A DNA stretch of 13,428 bases from positions 1 through 13,428 of the forward strand of contig JAHFIC010000023.1 of the NCBI GenBank assembly GCA_023246555.1. Direction: 5' to 3'. How positions within the stretch are numbered: the stretch's first letter is position 1; the number at the start of each line of letters is the position of its first letter. Of this stretch, positions 7,488 to 13,428 are shown piece by piece. The stretch is from Candidatus Magasanikiibacteriota bacterium (GTDB taxonomy: Bacteria > Patescibacteriota > Patescibacteriia > Magasanikbacterales > UBA922). The notes beneath the pieces are model-generated. The model had not been told where the DNA came from. It saw only the letters and a program-made list of their open reading frames with translations, and ran no database searches. The translations under genes and the position numbers were made by a program.

Positions 7488-7490
7488 TAT
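7454..7490 (+). promoter_or_regulatory. Promoter of the metallo-hydrolase-uvrB-sanA-like run
   Basis: A TACAAT -10 box (7477-7482) ends 11 bases before the ATG at 7494, so the predicted leader is only about 4-5 bases. The -35 position at 17 bases spacing reads GTTTCA (7454-7459), a weak match. No Shine-Dalgarno sequence lies before the ATG. Confidence 0.45.
7463..7478. promoter_or_regulatory. Operator-like 16-base palindrome between divergent promoters
   Basis: TACCACACGTATGGTA is an inverted repeat with 7 of 8 base pairs matching (core ACGT, arms TACCA and TGGTA). It touches the minus-strand -10 at one end and the plus-strand -10 at the other. This placement suits a repressor that would block both promoters, but no regulator is identified. 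Confidence 0.4.
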
Positions 7491-7493
7491 GAT

Positions 7494-8846
7494 ATGCAAC
7501 TGACTTTTTTCGGCGCGGCGCATGAGGTGACAGGATCGTGTCATTTTTTGAAAACACAAACAACGTCAGTGCTCATTGACTGCGGCATGTTTCAAGGATC
7601 GGATTTCAATGAAGCGCGAAACGGCGACCCATTTCCCTTTGATCCGAAGCGGATTGCGGCAGTTTTGGTTACTCACGCGCATATTGATCATATCGGAAGA
7701 ATTCCCAAATTGGTGCATGATGGTTTTGCTGGCACGGTGTTTATGACGCGAGGAACACAAGAGCTTGCGGCATTAGTATGGGCTGATGCGTACGAAATTA
7801 TGGCGTACAATCACCGTAAGTTTCAGTCACCGCTACTCTACGGTACCGCGGATATTGCGGAGGCGAAACGGCTTTGCCGGGGCGTGAACTATGGAGAACG
7901 CGTGGAAATCAACCATGGGATATCCGCCGTGTGGAAAGACGCCGGACATATTTTTGGAGCGGCATTTATTGAAGTGTCGGCCGAAGGGAAAGTCATCGTA
8001 TTTTCTGGAGATATCGGAAATGTCAACGCACCCATTCTTAAAGACACCGACCAGCTGGGGCGAATCGATGCGCTCATCACTGAATCAACCTATGGGGATC
8101 GTATTCATGAAAATGAGTCGGCACGGAAGGAAATCATTTTAACATTGATAGCCGAAGGAGTTAGGCGCGGCGGCACGATCATGGTGCCGGCGTTTTCCAT
8201 TGAACGGACGCAGGAATTTTTGTTTGAACTCCACGAACTTTCGGAACACGATCAGACCTTGCCGCCAATTCCGATTTTTTTAGACAGTCCTTTAGCGATT
8301 GATGCCACAAAAATTTTCAAACGCTACCCTGAATATTACGACCGAGAAACAGCCAAAATTTACATGACGGGCGATGATTTTTTAAGTTTTCCACAGCTTC
8401 GAACAGCCTACACCGTTGAAGAATCGAAAAATATCAATCACGTGCGCGGCCCGAAACTGGTTATTGCCGGTGCGGGAATGATGAATGGCGGCCGCATTCA
8501 GCACCACGCTGTCCGCTATTTGTCGGATCCGAATTCCACGTTGATTATTGTTGGATATCAAGCGGTTGGTACGCCCGGGCGTCGTATTTATGAGGGAGCC
8601 AAAAACGTCCGGATGCTCGGTATTGATGTGCCGGTGCATTGTGTGGTAAAAGCTATTGGCGCGCTCTCCGCGCATGGGGATCAGGCAAAACTTCTTTCGT
8701 GGATCGGTCACGCAGAGAAATTACCAAAAGAAGTGTATTGCGTGCATGGTGAGCCGCACGCGGCGACAGAATTGGCGCATCGTCTTCGAGATACCTACGG
8801 TATCGATACCTTTGTGCCGAATTACGGAGAAACGGTGGAAATATGA
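7494..8846 (+). CDS. Beta-CASP metallo-beta-lactamase-fold ribonuclease (CPSF-73/Ysh1-like)
   Basis: This 450-residue, two-zinc hydrolase has all motifs of the beta-CASP group. Zinc ligands are HAHIDH (H61, H63, D65, H66), H152 in DAGHIFGAA, D173 in SGDIGN and H418 in VHGE. The beta-CASP motifs are A (E197 in ITESTYGDR), B (H394 in SAHGD) and C (H418). Their spacing closely matches human CPSF-73. In this family a histidine at motif C goes with RNA nucleases, whereas the DNA-cutting SNM1/Artemis branch has valine, so an RNA endo- or exonuclease is the best reading. There is no KH domain and no RNase J-type C-terminal domain. The start MQLTFFGAAHEVTGS is the conserved family start. The TGA stop overlaps the uvrB ATG (ATGA), so the two are coupled in translation. 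The natural substrate is unknown. Confidence 0.93.
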   Translation: MQLTFFGAAHEVTGSCHFLKTQTTSVLIDCGMFQGSDFNEARNGDPFPFDPKRIAAVLVTHAHIDHIGRIPKLVHDGFAGTVFMTRGTQELAALVWADAYEIMAYNHRKFQSPLLYGTADIAEAKRLCRGVNYGERVEINHGISAVWKDAGHIFGAAFIEVSAEGKVIVFSGDIGNVNAPILKDTDQLGRIDALITESTYGDRIHENESARKEIILTLIAEGVRRGGTIMVPAFSIERTQEFLFELHELSEHDQTLPPIPIFLDSPLAIDATKIFKRYPEYYDRETAKIYMTGDDFLSFPQLRTAYTVEESKNINHVRGPKLVIAGAGMMNGGRIQHHAVRYLSDPNSTLIIVGYQAVGTPGRRIYEGAKNVRMLGIDVPVHCVVKAIGALSAHGDQAKLLSWIGHAEKLPKEVYCVHGEPHAATELAHRLRDTYGIDTFVPNYGETVEI

Positions 8847-10933
8847 AATTCAAAATACAATCATCATATCGCCCTGCCGGCGATCAACCCAAGGCCATTC
8901 AGGGCCTTGTTTTGGGATTAAAAAAAGGCATGAAAAAACAGACACTGCTCGGCGTTACCGGTTCTGGTAAAACATTCACGGTGGCCAACGTTATTGAAAA
9001 AGTACAATTGCCGACATTGGTGATTGCGCATAATAAAACTTTGGCAGCCCAGCTCTGCAATGAGTTCCGAGAGTTTTTTCCCGACAATGCCGTGGAGTAT
9101 TTTGTGAGTTATTATGATTATTATCAGCCGGAAGCGTACATGCCGAATACCGATACCTATATCGAAAAAGAAGCTCAGATTAACGATGAAATCGACCGAC
9201 TCCGTCATGCCTGCACCCAAGCGCTTATTTCGAGAAAGGATGTTGTTATTGTCGCATCAGTATCCGCCATCTATGGCCTAGGATCTCCAAAAGAATATGA
9301 ACAAATTGTTCTTCATCTACGACGCGGACAATCATTGGATCGCCGTGGCCTTATGGAGCACCTTATTGAAATGCAATTTGAGCGCACGACAAGTGATTTG
9401 ACACGAGGACATTTTCGTTTGCGGGGGGAGATATTAGAGATCATGCCAGTGAACGAAGAATATATCTATCGTTTTGAAATCACGAACCGTATTGATTCCA
9501 TTGAGCGCGTGGATCCTGTGGGACGACAGGTGATACGTGAACAGGAAGACGTTTGGTTTTTCCCCGCCAAACACTATGTGGCGACTCCGGCGGCGCGCAA
9601 GCGGGCGTTTCAAACAATTCAAGAAGAATTACAGGAGCAGCTTCGGATATTTGAAAAAACAGGCAAGCTGCTTGAATCTGAACGACTGAAGCGCCGGGTG
9701 AATTATGATTTGGAATTGATCAAAAATATCGGATATTGCAATGGGATTGAAAATTACTCACGGCATTTCGATGGTCGGGGCGTGGGCGAGCCGCCGTATA
9801 CCTTGATCGATTATTTTCATCACGGAGCAAAAAATTTTTTAACTGTTATCGATGAATCGCATGTGACAGTGCCACAGATTCGTGGAATGTATATGGGTGA
9901 TAAAGCAAGAAAAGATACCCTTGTTCAGCATGGGTTTCGCTTGCCATCGGCTCGAGATAATCGTCCGCTCACGTTTGATGAATTTGAAGCGCGGACAGAT
10001 CAGACCATCTATGTTTCCGCTACCCCAACGGAGTACGAGCTTCATGAAAGTGAGCAGGTAGTGGAACAGATCGTGCGGCCCACCGGACTCGTGGACCCGG
10101 AAGTGATTGTACGGCCGATTAGTGGTAAGAAAATAGAAAATGGCTTATCCCAAGTGGAAGATTTGCTGATGAGAATTGATGGGCGGATAGCCGCAGGTGA
10201 GCGCGTACTCGTGACGACGCTCACGAAAAAAATGGCGGAGGATTTGACCGAATATCTGGAAGCAAACCACCGCCGCGGGCGGGGTCCCTCTGGAGAGCGG
10301 GAAAAAATTAAAGTCAAATATCTCCATAGCGATATTCAGACACTGGAGCGCATTGAAATTATTACTGATTTGCGTCGCGGGGGTATCGATGTTATTGTCG
10401 GTGTTAACCTTCTGCGCGAAGGGCTTGATCTGCCCGAGGTATCGCTCGTCGCGATTCTTGACGCGGACAAAGAAGGATTTTTACGGAGCGAGACAAGCTT
10501 GATTCAGACTATTGGGCGCGCCGCGCGCAATGTGAATGGACAAGTTGTCTTGTACGCCGATCACATCACCGGTTCGATTGAGCGGGCGATTGGGGAAACG
10601 AATCGCCGTCGAGAGATTCAATTGTCATATAATACACAGCACGGCATTACGCCGAAAACGATTGAAAAAAGCATCCGTAATTTGCTTGAAGAGTTTGGAA
10701 TCACGTCGAAGCCCGGGGGGAAGAAAAAAATAAAGGAAAGCAAAGCAAAAGGTGTGTTGGCACTTGATCTCATTGGTGATGCACGACCTGTGTGGCAGAT
10801 TATCAAAGAGAAGGAGCAGAAAATGCGCGAGGCGGCCAAAGATTTGGAATTCGAGTTGGCGGCCATTTTGCGAGATGAAATACGACAATTAACATTAAAA
10901 AATGAGTCCTCCGCGGCCGAGAAGAGCTTATGA
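8843..10933 (+). CDS. uvrB: Excinuclease ABC subunit B (UvrB)
   Basis: UvrB is the damage-verifying helicase-like subunit of UvrABC nucleotide excision repair. The 696-residue protein has Walker A GVTGSGKT (37-44), the tyrosine-rich damage-probing hairpin YYDYYQPEAYMP (90-101), motif II DESH (337-340) and motif III VSATP (391-395). LREGLDLPEVSLVAILDADKEG (in pieces from 524 to 545) and motif VI QTIGRAARN (555-563) follow, and the C-terminal UVR domain (about 653-685) should bind UvrC. It is slightly longer than the usual 670 or so residues, partly from a basic insert ANHRRGRGPSGEREKI (474-489) just before YLHSDI. The start overlaps the preceding stop, and GGTGGA lies close upstream as a possible ribosome site. 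UvrA, its partner, begins 2 kb downstream on the same strand; uvrC is not in the window. Confidence 0.98.
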   Translation: MKFKIQSSYRPAGDQPKAIQGLVLGLKKGMKKQTLLGVTGSGKTFTVANVIEKVQLPTLVIAHNKTLAAQLCNEFREFFPDNAVEYFVSYYDYYQPEAYMPNTDTYIEKEAQINDEIDRLRHACTQALISRKDVVIVASVSAIYGLGSPKEYEQIVLHLRRGQSLDRRGLMEHLIEMQFERTTSDLTRGHFRLRGEILEIMPVNEEYIYRFEITNRIDSIERVDPVGRQVIREQEDVWFFPAKHYVATPAARKRAFQTIQEELQEQLRIFEKTGKLLESERLKRRVNYDLELIKNIGYCNGIENYSRHFDGRGVGEPPYTLIDYFHHGAKNFLTVIDESHVTVPQIRGMYMGDKARKDTLVQHGFRLPSARDNRPLTFDEFEARTDQTIYVSATPTEYELHESEQVVEQIVRPTGLVDPEVIVRPISGKKIENGLSQVEDLLMRIDGRIAAGERVLVTTLTKKMAEDLTEYLEANHRRGRGPSGEREKIKVKYLHSDIQTLERIEIITDLRRGGIDVIVGVNLLREGLDLPEVSLVAILDADKEGFLRSETSLIQTIGRAARNVNGQVVLYADHITGSIERAIGETNRRREIQLSYNTQHGITPKTIEKSIRNLLEEFGITSKPGGKKKIKESKAKGVLALDLIGDARPVWQIIKEKEQKMREAAKDLEFELAAILRDEIRQLTLKNESSAAEKSL

Positions 10934-11553
10934 TGGTAATGCGAAAAAGAATCGTATGGATTACCATAATGGCAATGGGCGTTGCGGGACTTTTGGCATT
11001 TATTGCCAACCGAACAATTTTGTCTTATGGGCGGTATATAGTGGAATCATCCCAATTGTCAACAAGTTCAGTTGCACTCGTGTTTGGCGGCGGCATGAAA
11101 GATCGCGCAACGATGAGCGAGCTCCAAGAAGATCGCGTGATTCGGGGAATTGAATTGTATAAAGCGGGGAAAGTGGAGAAGCTCATTATGACTGGCGACG
11201 ATGGTGCGAGAATCGTGGACGAGGTGCACCCCATGCGCGACTATGCGATTGCGCGAGGGGTTGCGGCAGAAGATATTTTGCTCGACGGCCATGGGTATCG
11301 GACGTATGAGAGTTGCTATCGAGCCAGCATGGTGTATGGTTTTAGAGAGGCGGTTGCCGTATCACAGCGGTTCCATTTGCCTCGGATTCTGTATATGTGC
11401 AATACTTTGGGGGTGAAGACAGTGGGGATTTCGGCTGATCTCAGGGAGTATACTGCAGTGTGGAAAATGCAATTGCGCGAAATTGGCGCCCGTGTCAAAG
11501 GTTGGTGGCAGATTGAAGTAACGCAACCATTGCCTCGATCTTTGGAGCCATAG
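10930..11553 (+). CDS. SanA/YdcF-like DUF218 envelope protein
   Basis: This 207-residue protein has an N-terminal membrane anchor (about residues 8-26, after a basic RKR) and a DUF218 domain facing outward. Family landmarks are VALVFGGG (48-55), IMTGDDG (86-92), ILLDGHGYRTYESCYRA (116-132) and AVSQRFHLPR (143-152), followed by the C-terminal REIGARVKGWWQI typical of SanA. In E. coli SanA is linked to vancomycin exclusion at high temperature and envelope integrity; the biochemical activity of the family is not settled. The ATG overlaps the uvrB stop as ATGA, and further ATGs follow at codons 2 and 4. Co-transcription with uvrB suggests shared expression rather than shared function. The family call is strong, while the choice between SanA and other YdcF relatives rests on the C-terminal motif. 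Confidence 0.88.
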   Translation: MMVMRKRIVWITIMAMGVAGLLAFIANRTILSYGRYIVESSQLSTSSVALVFGGGMKDRATMSELQEDRVIRGIELYKAGKVEKLIMTGDDGARIVDEVHPMRDYAIARGVAAEDILLDGHGYRTYESCYRASMVYGFREAVAVSQRFHLPRILYMCNTLGVKTVGISADLREYTAVWKMQLREIGARVKGWWQIEVTQPLPRSLEP

Positions 11554-11581
11554 ATGGAGATTACATTATTTTAAATACAGT

Positions 11582-12010
11582 ATGTCAGAGAAAGTTATTC
11601 CATTTGAGGTATTTAAGAAGAGACGAGGGATAGATGAAACAGGAGACGCGGTAGAAATCTCACAGGAACCACAGAATACAGGAGAAGTGGTACCTGATGA
11701 AAAAGCTGACCATGGGCAAATTGCGGAGATTATACCCTTACAAGGTGTAAAGCCGCGTATTGATGCTTTTAGAGGACTGCTGGATGAAGAAAATTCTGGA
11801 ATGCGTGACAGGATAATTTTCATTCGTCGCCTGACAAAATCGCAGTTCAACAGAAAAATTGCTTCTGAACGCGCGAATGATGCAAAGAATCTGTCAGATG
11901 ACGAATTGAGAGAGAAAATCCTTGGCGCGGAAGAGGTGGATATTAAAAAACATCCAGCCTATTATAATGGCTTATGTGATGAATTTTTACGGCGTCGAAT
12001 GAAAAAATAA
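11582..12010 (+). CDS. Small charged protein of unknown function
   Basis: A 142-residue soluble protein with no signal peptide or membrane helix. The N-terminal half is acidic and low in hydrophobics (about 15-50), suggesting disorder. The C-terminal half looks helical and charged, with IIFIRRLTKSQFNRKIAS, LSDDELREKILGAEEVD and a basic end FLRRRMKK. I do not recognise a family. It lies 28 bases after the SanA-like gene and 8 bases before msrB, so it is probably part of the same run. The T/A-rich stretch just upstream (TTAAAT at 11571-11576) could be a weak -10 box giving a near-leaderless start. Uninterrupted reading frame, position and spacing support a real gene. Confidence 0.7.
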   Translation: MSEKVIPFEVFKKRRGIDETGDAVEISQEPQNTGEVVPDEKADHGQIAEIIPLQGVKPRIDAFRGLLDEENSGMRDRIIFIRRLTKSQFNRKIASERANDAKNLSDDELREKILGAEEVDIKKHPAYYNGLCDEFLRRRMKK

Positions 12011-12018
12011 TATTTTTT

Positions 12019-12417
12019 GTGGCAGACACGACAAGAAAAATTTATAAAGAATGGAAAAAAGAGTTGACGCCAGAGCAGTACCGTGTCATGCGCGAAGGTG
12101 ATACCGAGCGGCCGTTTACCGGAAAATATTGGGATGAGCATGCGACAGGCATGTATGCCTGCGCCGCGTGCGGTACACAGCTGTTTTCTTCAAACGCGAA
12201 ATTCGACTCGGGGACTGGCTGGCCCAGCTTTACCGATCCAGTAGCCATGGAACAGGTCGAGCTTGTTCCGGATGCTTCTCTTGGCATGGCGCGCACCGAA
12301 GTGAAATGCAAAACCTGCGGTGCGCATTTGGGGCATGTGTTTGACGACGGTCCCGGTCAACAGGGAAAACGGTATTGTATCAACTCGGTGTGTTTGAACT
12401 TGCAAAAGCAAGAGTGA
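12019..12417 (+). CDS. msrB: Peptide-methionine (R)-S-oxide reductase MsrB
   Basis: MsrB reduces methionine-R-sulfoxide in oxidised proteins, normally using thioredoxin. The 132-residue protein has the SelR fold signatures: two zinc CxxC pairs (C48/C51 in CAACG, C97/C100 in CKTCG), SGTGWPSF (65-71), RTEVKC, GAHLGHVFDDGP (101-112) and RYCINS with the catalytic C120. Here the conserved NSA(A/S)L after the catalytic cysteine reads NSVCL, placing an extra C125 five residues away. The start is GTG 12019-12021; the first in-frame ATG (12088) would cut into the conserved N-terminal region. No Shine-Dalgarno sequence is visible. It is a free-standing MsrB, with no MsrA in the window. It is the last gene before the terminator. 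Confidence 0.96.
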   Translation: MADTTRKIYKEWKKELTPEQYRVMREGDTERPFTGKYWDEHATGMYACAACGTQLFSSNAKFDSGTGWPSFTDPVAMEQVELVPDASLGMARTEVKCKTCGAHLGHVFDDGPGQQGKRYCINSVCLNLQKQE

Positions 12418-12448
12418 AAAAAACATCCGCCTAGAGGCGGATGTTTTT
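12417..12448. terminator. Bidirectional intrinsic terminator between msrB and the lipoprotein gene
   Basis: A perfect 13-base-pair stem (12419-12431 with 12436-12448) has the GC-rich part CATCCGCC/GGCGGATG and a TAGA loop. It is flanked by an A-run on the left and a T-run on the right, so it works as a U-tailed hairpin on both strands. It starts on the last base of the msrB stop codon and ends 3 bases before the stop of the convergent gene, so it serves both. Confidence 0.93.
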
Positions 12449-12451
12449 GAA

Positions 12452-12892
12452 CTACTGAACGTTGACGGTGACATCGTTGCTGTACGTTGTACACGTATCC
12501 ATGTCATTATTTTCTGTGAGGCAGAGGCGGTAATGCGTGCTCCCTGCTGATCGCTCTGCCCAGACAACAGCACGATTGGCATAATACTGTCGAAACCAGT
12601 TGTGTTTGCCGTCATGAATGGGGTTTTCCTCTGTTCCTTCAACGAGGATAAAGCGGTTTGCCTCGGTCAAACCCGTTGGCGCTTCCCATGTAAATTTCAC
12701 TTTCCCGCTACCAAGCGCTTCGGCTGTGAGCACGAGTTCAGAGGTGTCTTTCTCCTCCATCATCGCTGGCGGTTTTGTCATACCTAAATCGAATGCCGCT
12801 TTCTCCTCCATCATCGCTGGCGGTTCCGGCGCTTGCGCACAACCAACGCCTAAAACCAAAATCCCCCCCAGAAGCATTACAATGCGTTTCAT
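12452..12892 (-). CDS. Small putative lipoprotein with internal repeat and FnIII-like domain
   Basis: The 146-residue product begins MKRIVMLLGGILVLGVGCAQ, a short signal peptide ending at C18. The box (L-G-V-G-C) is not ideal, because leucine is at -4 rather than -3, but a lipid-modified cysteine is the best reading. Next come two copies of PPAMMEEK 17 residues apart (about 25-32 and 42-49). The C-terminal 90 residues are rich in predicted beta strands (VKFTWEAPTGL, RFILVEG, HYRLCLTENN, YSNDVTVNVQ), which resembles a fibronectin type III-like fold; two cysteines (RLC, DTC) could form a disulfide. It stands alone on the minus strand between a strong promoter and the shared terminator. The function is unknown; a surface role is an inference from the signal peptide. 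The ATG has no clear Shine-Dalgarno sequence. Confidence 0.8.
   Translation of the reverse strand: MKRIVMLLGGILVLGVGCAQAPEPPAMMEEKAAFDLGMTKPPAMMEEKDTSELVLTAEALGSGKVKFTWEAPTGLTEANRFILVEGTEENPIHDGKHNWFRQYYANRAVVWAERSAGSTHYRLCLTENNDMDTCTTYSNDVTVNVQ
12748..12825 (-). repeat. 27-base direct repeat, period 51, in the lipoprotein gene
   Basis: The same 27 bases occur at 12748-12774 and 12799-12825, exactly 51 bases (17 codons) apart. They encode PPAMMEEK twice. The remaining 9 codons of each unit still show a shared (D/E)-L-x-x-T pattern, so this looks like a tandem duplication of a 51-base unit whose second half has diverged. Confidence 0.85.
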
Positions 12893-12916
12893 ACGAAAAC
12901 GTGGTTAAGAAATGAA

Positions 12917-12953
12917 TCTCTTTAGTATAAATGCCACCTTGACGGCTTGTCAA
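12917..12953 (-). promoter_or_regulatory. Promoter of the lipoprotein gene
   Basis: A consensus -35 TTGACA (12953-12948) and a TATACT -10 (12929-12924) on the minus strand are separated by 18 bases. Transcription should begin near 12917, leaving a leader of about 25 bases. It is the best sigma70-type promoter in the window, and it interleaves with the uvrA promoter on the other strand. Confidence 0.7.
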
Positions 12954-12974
12954 TGCGGCAGTATTGTATCCCCC
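12939..12974 (+). promoter_or_regulatory. Promoter of uvrA
   Basis: TTGACG (12939-12944), a 17-base spacer and TATTGT (12962-12967) form a sigma70-like promoter with a predicted start near 12974, about 38 bases before the uvrA GTG. Its -35 lies within the spacer of the opposing lipoprotein promoter. The two -35 boxes form the inverted repeat TTGAC-N5-GTCAA, so the promoters should exclude each other. No LexA-type SOS box (CTG-N10-CAG or GAAC-N4-GTTC) was seen. Confidence 0.55.
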
Positions 12975-12981
12975 AAGGAAA

Positions 12982-13024
12982 GCCCGAATTTGGGCAGTTT
13001 TCTTTTTTCTTGTGCAAGAAAAAA
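12982..13024 (+). promoter_or_regulatory. uvrA leader with two hairpins, one holding the start codon
   Basis: The leader contains a small GCCC/GGGC hairpin (12982-12985 with 12992-12995) followed by a T-rich run. Then comes a perfect 10-base inverted repeat (13003-13012 with 13015-13024, arm TTTTTTCTTG) that places the GTG start codon (13012-13014) at the hairpin tip. The structure may affect translation initiation; this is inferred from sequence only. Confidence 0.4.
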
Positions 13025-13428
13025 TTATTATCAGAGGGGCAAGAGAACACAACCTCAAAAACATCAATCTTGAGCTTCCGCGTAACAAGATGATTGTTTT
13101 TACCGGACTGTCCGGATCAGGCAAGTCCTCTCTTGCGTTTGATACGATTTTTGCTGAAGGTCAGCGGCGCTATATTGAATCGCTTTCCGCCTATGCCCGG
13201 CAGTTTTTGGGTGGTATGCAAAAGCCTGATGTCGATGAAATTGAAGGCTTGTCGCCCGCGATTTCCATCGATCAAAAAGCGCATAGCGCGAATCCTCGCT
13301 CGACGGTTGCCACGATTACGGAAATTTATGATTATCTTCGCGTGTTGTTTGCGCGAATCGGCCAGCCCTATTGCCCCATCTGCGGAACAGAAATTGAGAA
13401 AATGACCGTGGATGAAATGCGAGAGCGT
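13012..13428 (+). CDS. uvrA: Excinuclease ABC subunit A (UvrA), N-terminal part (runs off window)
   Basis: UvrA is the damage-sensing ABC ATPase that loads UvrB in nucleotide excision repair. The first 139 codons are present and open to the window edge. Visible are the family start IIIRGAREHNLKNINLELPRN (in two overlapping pieces, 5-20 and 13-25), Walker A GLSGSGKSS (32-40), LAFDTIFAEGQRRYIESLS, YARQFLGGM, the HSANPRSTVATITEIYDYLR segment and the first zinc-type pair CPIC (121-124). The start is GTG 13012-13014: no other start codon is available in frame close upstream, and it gives the normal N-terminus. No Shine-Dalgarno sequence lies at normal spacing; an AAGGAA at 12975-12980 is too far unless the leader folds. 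The full-length gene should be about 2.8 kb. Confidence 0.97.
   Translation, partial: MQEKIIIRGAREHNLKNINLELPRNKMIVFTGLSGSGKSSLAFDTIFAEGQRRYIESLSAYARQFLGGMQKPDVDEIEGLSPAISIDQKAHSANPRSTVATITEIYDYLRVLFARIGQPYCPICGTEIEKMTVDEMRER

Noticed and set aside
7449..7559. N-terminal extension of the membrane protein to 7559
   Set aside because: It would run through the divergent promoter region and overlap the metallo-hydrolase start. The extra residues look like translated promoter DNA.
7494..8846. The metallo-hydrolase as an SNM1/Artemis-type DNA interstrand-crosslink nuclease coupled to uvrB
   Set aside because: Motif C is histidine (VHGE, H418), typical of RNA-acting beta-CASP enzymes, whereas the DNA-acting branch has valine.
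12002..12018. A/T-only inverted repeat (8-base arms) between the small unknown gene and msrB
   Set aside because: It consists only of A and T around a stop codon and a T-run, so it forms no stable hairpin and is expected by chance in such a tract. It is not a convincing terminator.
12982..13010. GCCC/GGGC hairpin plus T-run as a true intrinsic terminator upstream of uvrA
   Set aside because: The stem is only 4 base pairs with a 6-base loop and the T-run is interrupted. No gene on the plus strand needs termination there. It may at most be a weak leader attenuator.
1..13428. CRISPR arrays, tRNA or rRNA genes, transposons, toxin-antitoxin or phage genes
   Set aside because: None was seen. No spaced repeats, cloverleaf-like sequences, transposase motifs or integrase motifs were noticed on either strand.

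Overview
The window reads as a stretch of a small, gene-dense bacterial chromosome, most likely from a Patescibacteria/CPR-type organism. This is an inference from gene content, tight packing, short or absent leaders and few clear Shine-Dalgarno sequences; no 16S rRNA or ribosomal protein is present to confirm it. TGA is an ordinary stop here (recJ, lepA, the metallo-hydrolase gene and uvrB all end in TGA), which argues against the CPR lineages that read UGA as glycine. There are no RNA genes, CRISPR arrays, insertion sequences or phage genes. Nearly every base is coding or short promoter/terminator DNA.

Left block, minus strand (1-7448), read from right to left: a single-pass membrane protein of unknown function, a CorA-type Mg2+ channel and the lipid II flippase MurJ, 9-10 bases apart and probably one transcript. 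Next comes a separately promoted lepA (EF4) - recJ - RNase HI-type gene cluster, with lepA/recJ overlapping or nearly so (depending on the recJ start) and recJ/RNase H overlapping by 4 bases. Last is the N-terminal part of an unknown membrane or exported protein that leaves the window at base 1.

A 45-base divergent promoter region (7449-7493) separates this from a plus-strand block (7494-12417): a beta-CASP metallo-beta-lactamase nuclease, uvrB and a SanA/YdcF-like envelope protein, joined by ATGA overlaps, then a small charged protein of unknown function and msrB. A strong bidirectional hairpin terminator (12417-12448) ends this run and also serves the convergent minus-strand gene for a small putative lipoprotein (12452-12892). 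The lipoprotein gene and the start of uvrA (13012 to the window end) diverge from two overlapping sigma70-like promoters.

The themes are nucleic-acid maintenance (RecJ, RNase H, UvrA, UvrB, beta-CASP nuclease), translation quality (EF4), envelope building (MurJ, SanA-like, lipoprotein), Mg2+ uptake and oxidative protein repair (MsrB). No new multi-gene system is evident. The most unusual signals are a heptanucleotide repeat tract that adds about 12 residues inside the LepA GTPase domain, near-leaderless promoters with an operator-like dyad between two of them, and a hairpin that places the uvrA GTG start codon in its loop.
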